Position numbers and translations under genes: made by a program. From Kuschelorhynchus macadamiae (Eukaryota > Arthropoda > Insecta > Coleoptera > Curculionidae): a stretch of 64,000 nucleotides of DNA. Location: the NCBI GenBank assembly GCA_030620095.1, contig JAUTXW010000064.1, forward strand, positions 814,501-878,500, given 5' to 3'. Of this stretch, positions 22,660 through 33,477 are shown piece by piece; the stretch's first letter is position 1, and each line of letters opens with the position of its first letter. The notes under the pieces are model-generated. The model ran no database searches and was not told where the DNA came from. It saw nothing but the letters and a program-made list of their open reading frames with translations.

Positions 22660-25600
22660 ATGAACGAGGTATTAACAAAGTGGGGCCTAGAAGAGCTGAT
22701 ACCTAGTTTTGAGGGTAAGTACCTATATAATATAGATTAGTCATACAAGCTAGTTTAATAGTTTTGTGCGTAGGATAACAACTATAAAAATGTCGAACGG
22801 GTCTAATGGCGCATGCATAATAAATTTGCACTCTCTTTGCTATGAAATTTGAATAAATCTTACAGGTGATTATTATAATAATTAGATAATATATTATTAG
22901 TAATGTGCCTTACCCGTGAATTTTGTACATTCTATTATTAATTTGTTATTCAAAAAAAAATGATGTGGTTATTTTTTAAGGTTAAGGTATATAGTAATCA
23001 TACAGGGTGTTCCTAAATGTGATGTCCAATTAAAAGGGGTGATTCTTGGGCACATTTTATGACTAAAATTCATATAAACATGGGAACTTAAATGCTTGGT
23101 GCTCATGCTACAAGGTGTGAAAGTTTTCACTTAGAAAGTTCTTTTTAGAAATATCTCAAAGATCCTTCTGCCGATTTTGTTGATATTTGGCAGTGTTGTT
23201 TATTGTATTAAGCAGCTTAATTAGCACTTACCAAATGATGATTATGAATTCCAGTGACATCCCGGAGGGCACTCTCTCAAATGATATTGACAAAAAAATG
23301 TACGCCACTGACTTTTTACAAATTTTATATTTTTTTCAGGTTAAGTAATCGAAATTACAACTTTTTTGTCTCTTGATACATTTCTGTATTTCGGTTCGCT
23401 TTCGAGAAAAAAAATAAAACTAGTTCATTGCATGCTCAATTTGCTAAGGGATCAGTGGCGTATTATGTATTTTTATTGATATCCTGTAGCCTGAAAACCA
23501 AGCATTTGCGGACGCATGTTTATATGAAATTTTAGTCATGAAATGTGCCCAAGAGTCACCCTCTTTTGTTTGGACATCATATATATCATCTAGGAACACC
23601 CTCTGTATATGTAATTAATATTCATTTCTTATTAAGTATAAAGAAATGAACCAAATTCCGTATATTTTGTTAGGCACCATTTCTTAAGGCTAATTCTTAT
23701 ATACTTTTTATAGCACATAAAATAACGTCGATACAAGATATACAAGACCTCTCTAATGAGGTGATGAAAAAACTGATACCAGAACTTGAAACACGCCTGC
23801 GTTTATTAAAGGCTCTTGAAAACCATCACACACAATTTGATATCCTCAATATGCCTATAATGGTAACTTTTAATTGATGATAATAATAACTATACGAATA
23901 TTCATTCCACCTATATTTTTTATAGATTAGTGATGGTAAAGACCCGAATGAAATTATTCCGCCGACAAGCCCCTGCAGTAGCATCACCCTGCACACATCA
24001 TCAGTATCCAATGTTAGCATTGAATCTGATGATGATGTGGAGCGTAATGGTGGAGACGAAACAAATAATAATAACCTAATCATTATTCCAACTGAAAATA
24101 GACAAGTCGCCTTTTGCGGAATCGATAATCTTCTCGCCCAATTACAGCAACCAGCTAGTGGTTTTGATGACTTTGATTTGAAAACGTTGCTTTCAATATC
24201 ACCCAATGGATCACGTATAATGAACTATTATCAAAACAATGGGCAACTCAATGACTCATTAAGAAATAAATTGGTGGATATCATTATATGCCATCTCTAT
24301 GCATATATTTTAAACCAGTAAGTTTTGTTGTGATTATACATACAGTAAAAGGCAGAGTTTGTAACAAATGAAAAACTTTTTTGTTATTGATTTCTCAAAG
24401 AATTTTATTATTTATACAGTTTTGCATTTGGAAAAAAAATAAGATTTTACAACGTCAAACTTGACAGGGTGTCCCAAAAAATAAAAAAGTGACTTTGAAA
24501 ACTAACAATTTTTCAAAATTTAAGATTTTGAGGAAGCGGACTCAAAGAACCTAAAATACGAGCAAACAAGTTTAATAAAGTTGCTGTCTATAAGTTATGT
24601 TTACTGCGGAATTTGAACTTGAAAATCCCATTTTTGCCGTTTTTTACGATAGCTATAACTCACAGAGAGAATCTTTATCAAACTTTTTTGCTTGTTTTTT
24701 GAGGTTCCATAGCTCAGCTTCCTCAAAATTTTCAATTAAAAAAAATTGATTTTTAAAATCACATTTTTTATTTTTTGAGACACCCTGTATTCACTTCAAG
24801 TTTGACGTTGTCAAAACTATTTTTTTTTCCAAGCACAAACTCTTATCAAGAATAAAATTTTCTGAAAAATCAAAAAAAAAAGTTTTCCATTTGTTGCAAA
24901 CTGTGCATGACATTGTATACAGTGACAAGTATTGAATTAAAAATTAAAATCGAAGGAAAACATTCAGTCTAACTGAATATTATGTAATTCTTTTAATTAA
25001 GAATTTATTTATTTTTATTTTTAGTCGATTAACGCATAGCCAGTACAACTTATTATGCTCCAAAATTCTCACTTTGTTTCCTAAAGAAGTTAGCCAGATA
25101 TATTATAAGTACGTGAAAGGAAATAAGGCAGCTGCTCGAGCATCAGGAAAGTTAGTGCATAAAGCTCACAATATAATAGCGAATGCTCCTGACAAACTGT
25201 ACGCACGAAAAAGAAAGAGTGTGGAAAATGAGGAGACCCTAAGTTCCAAAAAACCTAAGGAGGTTACCAAAGGTAACAGTAATAATTATTAGCGAATATT
25301 ATGATATTCTCAAGGCATTGTCGCAATTATTAATTTGCTTTGTATTTCTAATTTATATATAATTTCATAAAACCTTGATAATTCTAGAGGAGGAAAATGC
25401 TCTCACATGGCTCCTACATCACCGGGAGCCATGGACGGAAGTCTTACATTGCTGGCAGTTGACCCGTGACCTAAGAAGAAATGATAGCTGCAACACAGTG
25501 TCGGGGTTCGTAGCTAAGTGGCCCGTTATTTCAGACCCCCGGGCAGATTCTTTGGTAGGTTAAAAATATAACTATTTTTCAAATTTAATTCGTAATCTTA

Positions 25601-27124
25601 GTCTAAGTTTCTACAAAGATCATGGCAAGGTCAATTATTACAAATGTATGATATACAACTAACATCGCGTCTTGTATGTATATATACGGATCTTTTGAAT
25701 TTTAGCTCTCTTAGTATATTCTTGAAAATTGGTTAAAATTCAGCAAAGTTGCGGCTTGTCTATTTTCATATGGGATACCCGGATCTTCAACTTATTTTCA
25801 TATTGTGGGTTTTTTTCTACAAAAATAGATAAATGCGTAATTAATAATAATTTAATAACTAAATATTTATCGAATCAAAAAAATAATTTTAGTGTTTTTT
25901 TTAATTTATTGATAATTTGCTTTTCATTTCAGATTGATAATGATTTCAAAAAACTTCATCCTGGGAAGGAATTATTCCTTTTAAATAAGTGGGATACTTT
26001 CTTTGAAAAGGTTTTAAAAAAGAAAAAGGACGAGAATGATATCAATCTCAGAGATAATGTTCTGCAAGATTTGTTAAGCACCCTAGAAGAAAACTTGGAA
26101 AACTTATCTGATAGTGAGTACACCGAATAAATTAGAAACAATGGTCGCATTCAGCCGACGAAACTGTTGTAAAATTGTAGCGTAAATGTCCGGTGGCAAA
26201 TACGCTACACACCTTGGTGAAATACTCGTTATTTTTTGGTAACGATGTGCGCTTTGCTTTACGTCCGCTGAATGTGGCCAATAATAATCTAAATGTACTG
26301 AATTTGAAAAAAAAATAAAAAAATTGTGAATTTTGTTCCTCAGTTGTGGTTGAGGCTTTATTATTAATGATTAAATTATACTATGTATTCTTATTAATTT
26401 AAGATATTTTTAAGATTCGAGAGTGGCAATTCAGATATCCATTCTTCCTCGATTAATACCTCCCAAAGGCAGAGCTAAAACAGGAAAGGCTCACTGGAAA
26501 TTTAGCACAGATGAAGCAGTAGAGGGAATAATTGTACATGCCACAGTAAGTTTTTTGACAACTTGTAATAATTTTCGAATCAAAAAATTTACTTTTTTTT
26601 GTTGCGTAAGGGCTACTCGTTAGACTATGGCAACCACTTCACTTTTGAATATTTCATATTAAGATTCGCCTTGTTTATTCTAAAGTATATTGCTTTAATT
26701 TGAACTCAAAATAACACATTTTTTTTTCATAAAGTCTTATTACTCAATTGTGAGTTTTTTGCATAATTGTAAAATAATATTTTAGACTCCTGGACAAATA
26801 CAAGAAAAAATAGATCGCCAGCGAACTAAGGCTTCAAACAGGAAAATTGTTCGTCCTGTTCAACCTTATCTTTTGGTGGAAGGACCCCAAATTTCTGACA
26901 TTAGAAATGCGTATATTGTAATCGATAAAATACACTTTAAAACAGAAAATGTGTTAAAGGGATTGGATACGTTATTCAAGAGTTTCTATTCGCTTAACAT
27001 ACAGTATCCAATACAGTCCGAACATATTTGGAATTTAATTCAACAGGTGATTTTTGAAATTACATTGGCTGAGGACATAAATATCTCAATAATTAATAAC
27101 TTTTTGAATATTTTGGAAACCTAA
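22660..27124 (+). CDS. SAM-domain accessory protein of the CACTA-like element (8 exons, 553 aa)
   Basis: Exons by GT-AG signals and phase: 22660-22714, 23714-23862, 23926-24317, 25025-25272, 25388-25554, 25933-26113, 26415-26545, 26786-27124. The lengths sum to 1662, exactly 554 codons with stop TAA, and all junction phases agree. Residues about 5-60 form a SAM-like helical domain split by intron 1: WGLEELIPSFE joined to HKITSIQDIQDLSNEVMKKL, then ETRLRLLKALEN. An acidic, Asn-rich linker follows (IESDDDVERNGGDE), then a conserved-looking block with GSRIMNYYQNNGQL, LFPKEVSQIYYKYVKG and a basic patch (YARKRKS). The C-terminal half has ENALTWLLHHREPW, PGKELFLLNKW and RLIPPKGRAKTG. SAM domains usually mediate oligomerisation or nucleic-acid binding. 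I recall similar companion proteins near such transposases in animals but cannot confirm this. Introns 1 and 3 each hold a MITE. Its stop is 42 bp before the transposase ATG. Confidence 0.8.
23003..23605. mobile_element. Palindromic MITE in intron 1
   Basis: CAGGGTGTTCCTAAATG at 23003 mirrors the end at 23605 (complement CAGAGGGTGTTCCTAGATG), and the flanks are TA (23001-23002, 23606-23607). Further inside, GGGCACATTTTATGACTAAA pairs with its near-complement around 23530-23550. Confidence 0.75.
24343..24915. mobile_element. Palindromic MITE in intron 3
   Basis: Flanked by TA (24341-24342, 24916-24917). Outer arms share AGTTTG-AACAAATG-AAAAC in opposite orientation. An inner palindrome is edged by CAGGGTGTCCCAAAAAAT (24464) and its counterpart ending ACACCCTG (about 24788), next to CAACGTCAAACTTGA and its complement. 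Confidence 0.7.
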
Positions 27125-27166
27125 TTTATTTTTTTATATCGTATTATTAAATTTATAAAAACCAAA

Positions 27167-29623
27167 ATGAGGTGTACCTTGTGCAACAAAAATTGTACTG
27201 ACGTCAATAATTTAGTGAAGCATCTGGAATATATTCATGGTATGAGGTATAACTTTGAATGTCCTTATTGTTCTAGACCGTTTAGTAGAAGGGATAATTT
27301 TAAAAAACATATCGTCTCGACACATAGTTCTTCAGAAATAATACATCAAGAATGTAAATTTTTCGAACATTCTGCCAATCTCTCAGGCGAACAAAAAAAT
27401 ATTGCTGATATTCCATGCACTAGTACTCAACGAGAAGAAATACCCGGTTTCAATATTCAAGAAAAATCTAATCAGTTTTCTAATATGTTAAATAAAGCGG
27501 TTATGTGTGTTATTGCCAAATTAAATATGGAATTGGGAATTCCCAGATGCTACATTCAAAAGATTGTATCTCTTATAAAAGACTTTCTTGATTCGGGTAT
27601 CTTTGACATATTAAAAGAGTTTTTATTTTTTCCCTCCACATCTAAAACTCCTCATGAGACAAATTCTCATTTGGAAACAGCAAAAAAATTAATTGATCAG
27701 ATATCGCTTAGTTTTAACTTCCTTGATTCCGATTACAAAAGATTTAAATTCTTCGAACAATCTAACAAATACATTTCCCCAGTCTCGACCGTAATTGGCT
27801 GTTCACAAGATGTTTTAAGAAAGAATAATAACACTTCCTTAGTTCTGAAAAACAGGACCACTATATTTGTCCCTGTTTCGCAAACACTAAAACAGTTTTT
27901 GCAGATTCCCGGAGTTTTCCAAAAAATTTTAGATTTTCATAATAATAGTTACGTTTTAAAACATAACAAATTAGAAGGAAAAATTTTTTCAAATATTTTA
28001 AATGGTAGCCTTTGGGAAGACATTTTACGTCGTACTGCGAATAAGACTTTTCTTCCATTAATCTTGTATTTCGATGATTTCGAAACCTCGAATCCCTTGG
28101 GGAGTCATGCAGGTATTTACAAAGTCGGAGCTGTATATTTTACTATTGCCTCTATTCCTCCACAGTATATAAGTAGGCTAGAGAACATTTTTCTTACGCT
28201 GTTGTTTCATAGTTTGGAAAGAACTGAGTTTGGTAATCATGCGGTTTTTAATTGTTTATTGGAAGATTTGAAAATGCTAGAATCTGATGGCATTATTATT
28301 GATATTGATGGGAAAAAAACGCACTTGTATTTTACAGTTTTACTTATTTTAGGCGATAATTTGGGATTACATTCTATACTTGGATTTGTTGAGAGTTTTT
28401 CTGCAAACTATTTCTGCCGTTTCTGTGTTTCAAAGAAATGTATCACACAGAAGCAAACACAGCTTCTTGATTCCGACGAACGTTGTGAACAGATGTACGA
28501 AACTCACGATAAGGATAAAGAATTTGGTATAAAAGAGACATGCGTGTGGAATGATCTAAAATATTTCCATGTTTACCAAAATCATTCTGTGGATATTATG
28601 CACGACTTATTTGAAGGGATTTATAGATACGACATGACCTTGATAATAAAATATTTCATAGAGCAAAAAATTTTTACCCTTGATATTTTGAATTCTCGGC
28701 TTCGTTTTTTTAACTTCCATAACTCTATTAAAAACCGCCCTCCGCCTGTTAAACAACTACATCTTGACAAAGGAATGATTATATTCTCAGCAGCAGAAAT
28801 GTGGTGTTTCGGCAATAATTTTAGATTTCTCGTAGGAGATCTTATCCCTGATACTAATCCTGTGTGGTGGCTCTATTTAAATTTATTGGAAATTACCGAT
28901 ATGTTGTCTTCTTCTGAAATAAGCCTGGTGAATGTAGAACGTCTAAAAACTGTAATTTCGAAATATCTTGAGAACCTATTGATATTATTTCCTTTTAACA
29001 AACTTAAACCAAAACATCATCTTCTCTTACATTACCCTTCTATTATTATGAAAACAGGTCCAGTTTCTAAAATATCTTCTTTTCGTTTTGAGGCAAAACA
29101 TCGCGATTTAAAAAAAGTTGCTTCTAGCGTTCAAACTAGAAAAAATATTCCATTAACAATGGCAAGAAAATGTCAGATGCGATTTGCTTGTAGGTGTCTG
29201 TCTGCGACAGGATTTGAAGACCGTGTTCTCTTGAGTAAACCTATGTTTGAATCTACTAACTATTCAAATTATGACTTCAATGCCCCTTTTGATATTAATT
29301 ATCATAATGAGAATTTCTTTGAGGTCAAGTGGTTTGAAATAAATGGCATCAAGTACAGCGTATCTGATGTAATAAATTATAGTGCAAAAAACATTATTCT
29401 TATCAAAAATATCTTAGTAGCCCATACTAATACTAATATAAGTTATGCGATATGTGAAATACTTAATTTGGCAGGGATAAGTTCTCACTTCCGAGCTCAC
29501 ATAGTAAACAAAACAAATAAACATATTTGTTTAAATTTGAATACAATCAATGGTTCTCCTACTATTATTCACTATATAAACAACTTAAATCTTATAGCAC
29601 TTCCAAATTCTCAGATATTATAA
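27167..29623 (+). CDS. CACTA/TNP2-like transposase with N-terminal C2H2 zinc fingers (818 aa)
   Basis: Single open exon. The start at 27167 immediately precedes finger 1, CTLCNKNCTDVNNLVKHLEY (residues about 3-25), and finger 2 (FECPYCSRPFSRRDNFKKHI, about 30-49). The body carries LPLILYFDDFETSNPLGSHA (about residue 300), YFTVLLILGDNLGLHSILGF (about 387-406), CRFCVSKKC (about 416), DIMHDLFEGIYRYD (about 477) and KPKHHLLLHYP with FRFEAKHRDLKK (about 620-650). The FDDFE, LGDNLG and FEAKH positions are good candidates for the catalytic acidic residues of a CMC-type DDE transposase. It would bind the element ends through the fingers and cut and rejoin DNA in the nucleus. The assignment rests on these motifs and on the CACTA-like ends around it. 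No stop or frameshift is seen, unlike nearly every other transposase in the window. Confidence 0.85.
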   Translation: MRCTLCNKNCTDVNNLVKHLEYIHGMRYNFECPYCSRPFSRRDNFKKHIVSTHSSSEIIHQECKFFEHSANLSGEQKNIADIPCTSTQREEIPGFNIQEKSNQFSNMLNKAVMCVIAKLNMELGIPRCYIQKIVSLIKDFLDSGIFDILKEFLFFPSTSKTPHETNSHLETAKKLIDQISLSFNFLDSDYKRFKFFEQSNKYISPVSTVIGCSQDVLRKNNNTSLVLKNRTTIFVPVSQTLKQFLQIPGVFQKILDFHNNSYVLKHNKLEGKIFSNILNGSLWEDILRRTANKTFLPLILYFDDFETSNPLGSHAGIYKVGAVYFTIASIPPQYISRLENIFLTLLFHSLERTEFGNHAVFNCLLEDLKMLESDGIIIDIDGKKTHLYFTVLLILGDNLGLHSILGFVESFSANYFCRFCVSKKCITQKQTQLLDSDERCEQMYETHDKDKEFGIKETCVWNDLKYFHVYQNHSVDIMHDLFEGIYRYDMTLIIKYFIEQKIFTLDILNSRLRFFNFHNSIKNRPPPVKQLHLDKGMIIFSAAEMWCFGNNFRFLVGDLIPDTNPVWWLYLNLLEITDMLSSSEISLVNVERLKTVISKYLENLLILFPFNKLKPKHHLLLHYPSIIMKTGPVSKISSFRFEAKHRDLKKVASSVQTRKNIPLTMARKCQMRFACRCLSATGFEDRVLLSKPMFESTNYSNYDFNAPFDINYHNENFFEVKWFEINGIKYSVSDVINYSAKNIILIKNILVAHTNTNISYAICEILNLAGISSHFRAHIVNKTNKHICLNLNTINGSPTIIHYINNLNLIALPNSQIL

Positions 29624-30623
29624 CTGATTTAAGTATGCAAGGCGTAGCACAAGTCACCTCATTTTGGTTTTTATGAGATATGATTTTTTTCTCGTTTATT
29701 TCGTTTTATTATCATTTTTTAGTTTATTATTTTTTGAACATGCAGCCAGTTTTCGTTTTACTCTAGCAAAATGCAAAAACTTTGTATTACATAGGTACTT
29801 TTACATGTTAACCTGAGTGTTTACCTAACTACTTGTTTAGTGACTTATATGAGTTTTTTATACATACTTGATTATTTATTGTAGTGAGATAGGTACCTAC
29901 TATATGTATAAGTTATATGTGTCCAGTTATGGATATTAGCCTTGATCTCAGAATGTATGTTTTTTTTTAAGTTTTTACAAAAATATATTATAATGTTTAA
30001 ATATTTGCGTTTTTATTTACATTTCATGAGAACAGAACTAATAATTATATTTATTATGGTAATACTCCTATATTTTAATATTTAATTCTATAGTGTCGAA
30101 TTTTGAACATATTATATTATCGATTATTATATAATTATTGTAGGGTATACAGGATTTTTTTTGTATATTGACCCTCCCCTTAATTTTCTTTTTTTGACGT
30201 TTTGGAAAATAGCGTTCGAAATTAAATTTACATAGTTCTAAATGAATTTTATAGAAAAACTTGTTTTGACAAAAGACTGGGCATTAATCTACTTTCTTAT
30301 TCCAAATGGGACCCTAATTTTTTATTTGACTTTTGCGTTCTCCTGGATATTCTAAACATTTTTCATGTAAACATTTTCTATACCTAACTTTGACGTAGAA
30401 AAAGATAATTGAATTAAAATTTAGGGTACTCATAAAAAATAATAAGATAGAATCACGCCTAGCCTTTTTGATCTACCTTGTATATTACCTAGGTCAAAAC
30501 AAATTTTTCTAAGAATTCATTTTGAACCATGGACTTTTATTTTGAACACTTTTTCCTCTAAAACTTCAAATAAAGAAAGATATAAGGGGGAAGGAGGTCA
30601 ATATATTATAAAAAAAAACTGTA
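29624..30623. other. 3' non-coding part of the CACTA-like element
   Basis: AT-rich, no credible frame. AATAAA-type polyadenylation signals are not distinctive in this composition. Confidence 0.4.
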
Positions 30624-31939
30624 CAGGGTCATTCCGTATATTTAGACTGCGCCTACTGAGCTTATCCTGAGAGATAGAATAAAACTTTAAATACAAAAGT
30701 TGTAGGGTTTTTCCTCAATCGCCAGAAAATGTTAGGAAAAAAATCAAATGAATATCGCGAAGTATTAAAAAAATATAAACTTGCAATTTTTTTAATGGAA
30801 CACCCTGTATATTAATAGAGAAATAAATAGACCTTTTTTTCTGGATTCGAAAATATATAATATGTTGACATTTGGTTTAGCCGTTTTCGAAATATTCGCA
30901 TAAAAAAAACGTCATCATATTATTTTGTCAAATCGCAGTTGCCATGAATAAACAAATGTCTCGAACGTCATTATTGTTAATTTTTTTGTATTTTTTAAGC
31001 AAAGATAAATTTAATTTAACAAATTGTTTGTTTTAAGATTTTAAAGGTGGGTTTATGCAGAATGAATTTAGTAATAGTAATAAGAATAAAAATAAGAATA
31101 GTAATAATATGGTTTAAGAATAAGAATGGGGCGTTTATGCAGGTATAGGAATATGTTTTAAGATTTCAACAGTAGGAATTGTTTTGATCGACTTTTTGGT
31201 CTGATTTTCGAGAAAAAGTATCAAGTCAAAATCAAGAGTCGGTTTATAACATTATTTGTATATTTATTTATTAATTTGATTGAATTTTTTATTTATTTTG
31301 TCTGTTTTGAGGTTATACGCGGCTCTGCACATGCGCAGTTATGTTCTAGATTTAAGAAATAAGGAATAAGATTTAAAAGATGAAAGTTAACCATCTTCAA
31401 GGTTACTTCTTATTCCTAAAATTAAAATTATTACTAAATCTTGCTGCATGAACAGGTATATGTTATAACGTATATTTATCTTTCTTATTCCTAATTCTTA
31501 TCCTTATTATTATTACTATTATTAAATCCATGCTGCATAAACCCACCTTAAAATAATTATTTGAAAGCCGAATAAAAAATAATCAACAATAATGGCGTTC
31601 GAGACATTTGTTCATTCATGGCAACTGCGATTTGACAAAATAATATGATGATGTTTTTTTTATGCGAATATTTCGAAAACGGCTAAACCAAATGTCAACA
31701 TATTATATATTTCTGAATCCAGAAAAAAAAGGTCTATTCATTTCTCTATTAATATACAGGGTGTTCCATTAAAAAAATTGCAAGTTTATATTTTTTTAAT
31801 ACTTCGCGATATTCATTTGTTTTTTTCTTAACATTTTCTGGCGATTGAGGAAAAACCCTACAACTTTTGTATTTAAAGTTTTTTTCTATCTCTCAGGATA
31901 AGCTCAGTAGGCGCAGTCTAAATATACGGAATGACCCTG
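30624..31939. mobile_element. 1.3-kb palindromic MITE with a nested MITE at its centre
   Basis: CAGGGTCATTCCG at 30624 and its exact complement ending at 31939 lie between TA pairs (30622-30623, 31940-31941). The long arms (about 420-490 bp) match closely, with an inner boundary marked by GGAACACCCTGTATATTAA at about 30799 and its complement at about 31744-31762. The centre is occupied by the element at 31045-31548. No coding sequence. Confidence 0.85.
31045..31548. mobile_element. Harbinger-like MITE nested in the palindromic MITE
   Basis: Termini AGGTGGGTTTATGCAG and complement, flanked by TAA (31042-31044 and 31549-31551). A 3-bp TWA duplication is the habit of PIF/Harbinger elements. The interior starts with purine-rich AATAGTAATAA-type runs that are complementary at the other end. 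Confidence 0.6.
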
Positions 31940-31941
31940 TA

Positions 31942-32548
31942 CCTACAATATGAATAATGAAATTTACATTTTAGTAAATATCTCTTTTTCATTGAGTCAA
32001 TCATATATATAGCAGCTACTATTAATAAAAGTCATTAGGTCAAAAATGAGTTGTAATTGTGTCAATCTCGTACATGACTACAATTATTCTGGTCAACTAT
32101 AGGTTGTCGTATAAGCAATTTCAATTTGCATTTTGCATAATATTACTTCATATTTTGAGAATTATATGATAAATTAGTCTGAATTGTAGATGACTTTAGT
32201 GCAATTACAAATGCAACAAATATCCGAATACAGTTGTATTTCAATATTTAACAATGCGATATTCCCGTATTTAACTCGATAACATACGACATTGCAATAA
32301 AACAAATATACTGTCCTGGCAAAAGAATGTATTACTTCAAAGAAAAAGAAGTGTTTTAAAATCAGTTATAAGACATAACTTCGATTCAATGAAATGCTGT
32401 AGTTACATTTTTCATTGAAACTCAATAGAATCTTGTAATAGAATCAATAACAAGATATAATTAGTTACCAAATACAAACTCCTAATTGAATGGAGCCTTG
32501 CTCTAATTGAGGAATACTGAAAGTAAGATCCCATTGAATGAATGCGTA
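31942..32548. other. Right subterminal region of the CACTA-like element
   Basis: Non-coding. Contains TTCAATGA (32384-32391), TCATTGAA (32412-32419) and ATTGAATGAATG (32533-32544), matching the left cluster at 22430-22500. Confidence 0.45.
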
Positions 32549-32581
32549 TGTTCTTGAAAAAACGATATTTTTTTTTCTGTG
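32549..32581 (-). repeat. Right terminal inverted repeat of the CACTA-like element
   Basis: Complement reads CACAGAAAAAAAAATATCGT then TTTTTCAAG. Followed by the CA duplication at 32582-32583. Confidence 0.75.
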
Positions 32582-32583
32582 CA

Positions 32584-33477
32584 TACATACAGGGGCTATC
32601 CGAACAATTTAATCATTTATTCTCTAAATATAACGTACAAGTTGCCCATAGGGGATATAATTTGCTAAATCAACATTACACAAAACTTAAGACAAAAAAT
32701 TCAAAATTTCAAAAAACACATATAGTATATCAGGTACCATGCAAGGATTGTGATGGTGTTTATATTGGGCAGACACAACAATATCTACAGTCAAAATTAC
32801 ATGGCCACAAGTACAATAAGAAAAACCAAACTGCATTATCTAAACACGCACAACAAAATAATCATACTTTCGATTTTGACCGAACAAAGATTCTAAAAAC
32901 TGAGTTACATAAAAAGAAAAGGGAAATCTATGAGTCAATAGAAATAAAAAAAAACAAACATGCCATAAATGACAAAAAGGATATAGATGTGTTAAATAGA
33001 ATCAATTTCGGTATAATATAACTAAAGTAAATATTGCCCCTCCCTTCCATGCCAACCATGGGTTATTTTCTTTAAAAATAATAAAATCCAAATCAGTGTG
33101 ATATCGCCCAAGAGCGAGCAGCAAACGATATGTTGTCGTCTTTTTTGTTATTTTCGTATGTTCGTAAAAATAAGTGAAATTTTTTCTTTATTAAGATTTT
33201 AATTTTAAATGATTAATTACGTTTCATGGTAAGTTAAAAGTGATAGGTTTTTATTGTGAAATGTAGGGTTTTGTTTTTTGGTTTTAGGATAAACATTTTT
33301 TGAGAAAGGCAAGGGTGTTCCTGCCGAAACGCCAAAAATGATATTTTTTTAAAATTGACAATATATGTGACACTACCAAAACCTCAGTCACAATTACTTT
33401 CTTTTTTCGGACTTACACCCAAGAAAATTATATATATTAACAATATAAAAGGAAGGTCAAGAAACTCTTACCAAATC

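Larger units (their letters stand above)
21993..32581 (+). mobile_element. 10.6-kb CACTA-like (CMC/EnSpm) DNA transposon with two intact genes
   Basis: The ends are CACAGAAAAAAA... and ...TTTTTTTCTGTG, forming an imperfect terminal inverted repeat of roughly 30 bp (CAGTCGTGTTTTCAA left against TATCGTTTTTTCAAG right after the A-run). A 2-bp CA duplication flanks it. Both the end type and the 2-bp duplication fit the CACTA/CMC superfamily. It interrupts PLE-A between codons for TLP and YIQG. It carries an eight-exon gene (22660-27124) and a single-exon transposase (27167-29623), both on plus. Three palindromic MITEs (23003-23605, 24343-24915, 30624-31939) are later passengers; without them the element is about 8.1 kb. 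Both genes are open, so it was active recently or still is. Confidence 0.85.

Noticed and set aside
32542..32583. Start codon at 32542 as a true beginning of the GIY-YIG protein
   Set aside because: The first residues are encoded by the end of the inserted transposon; the frame is a chimera created by the insertion.
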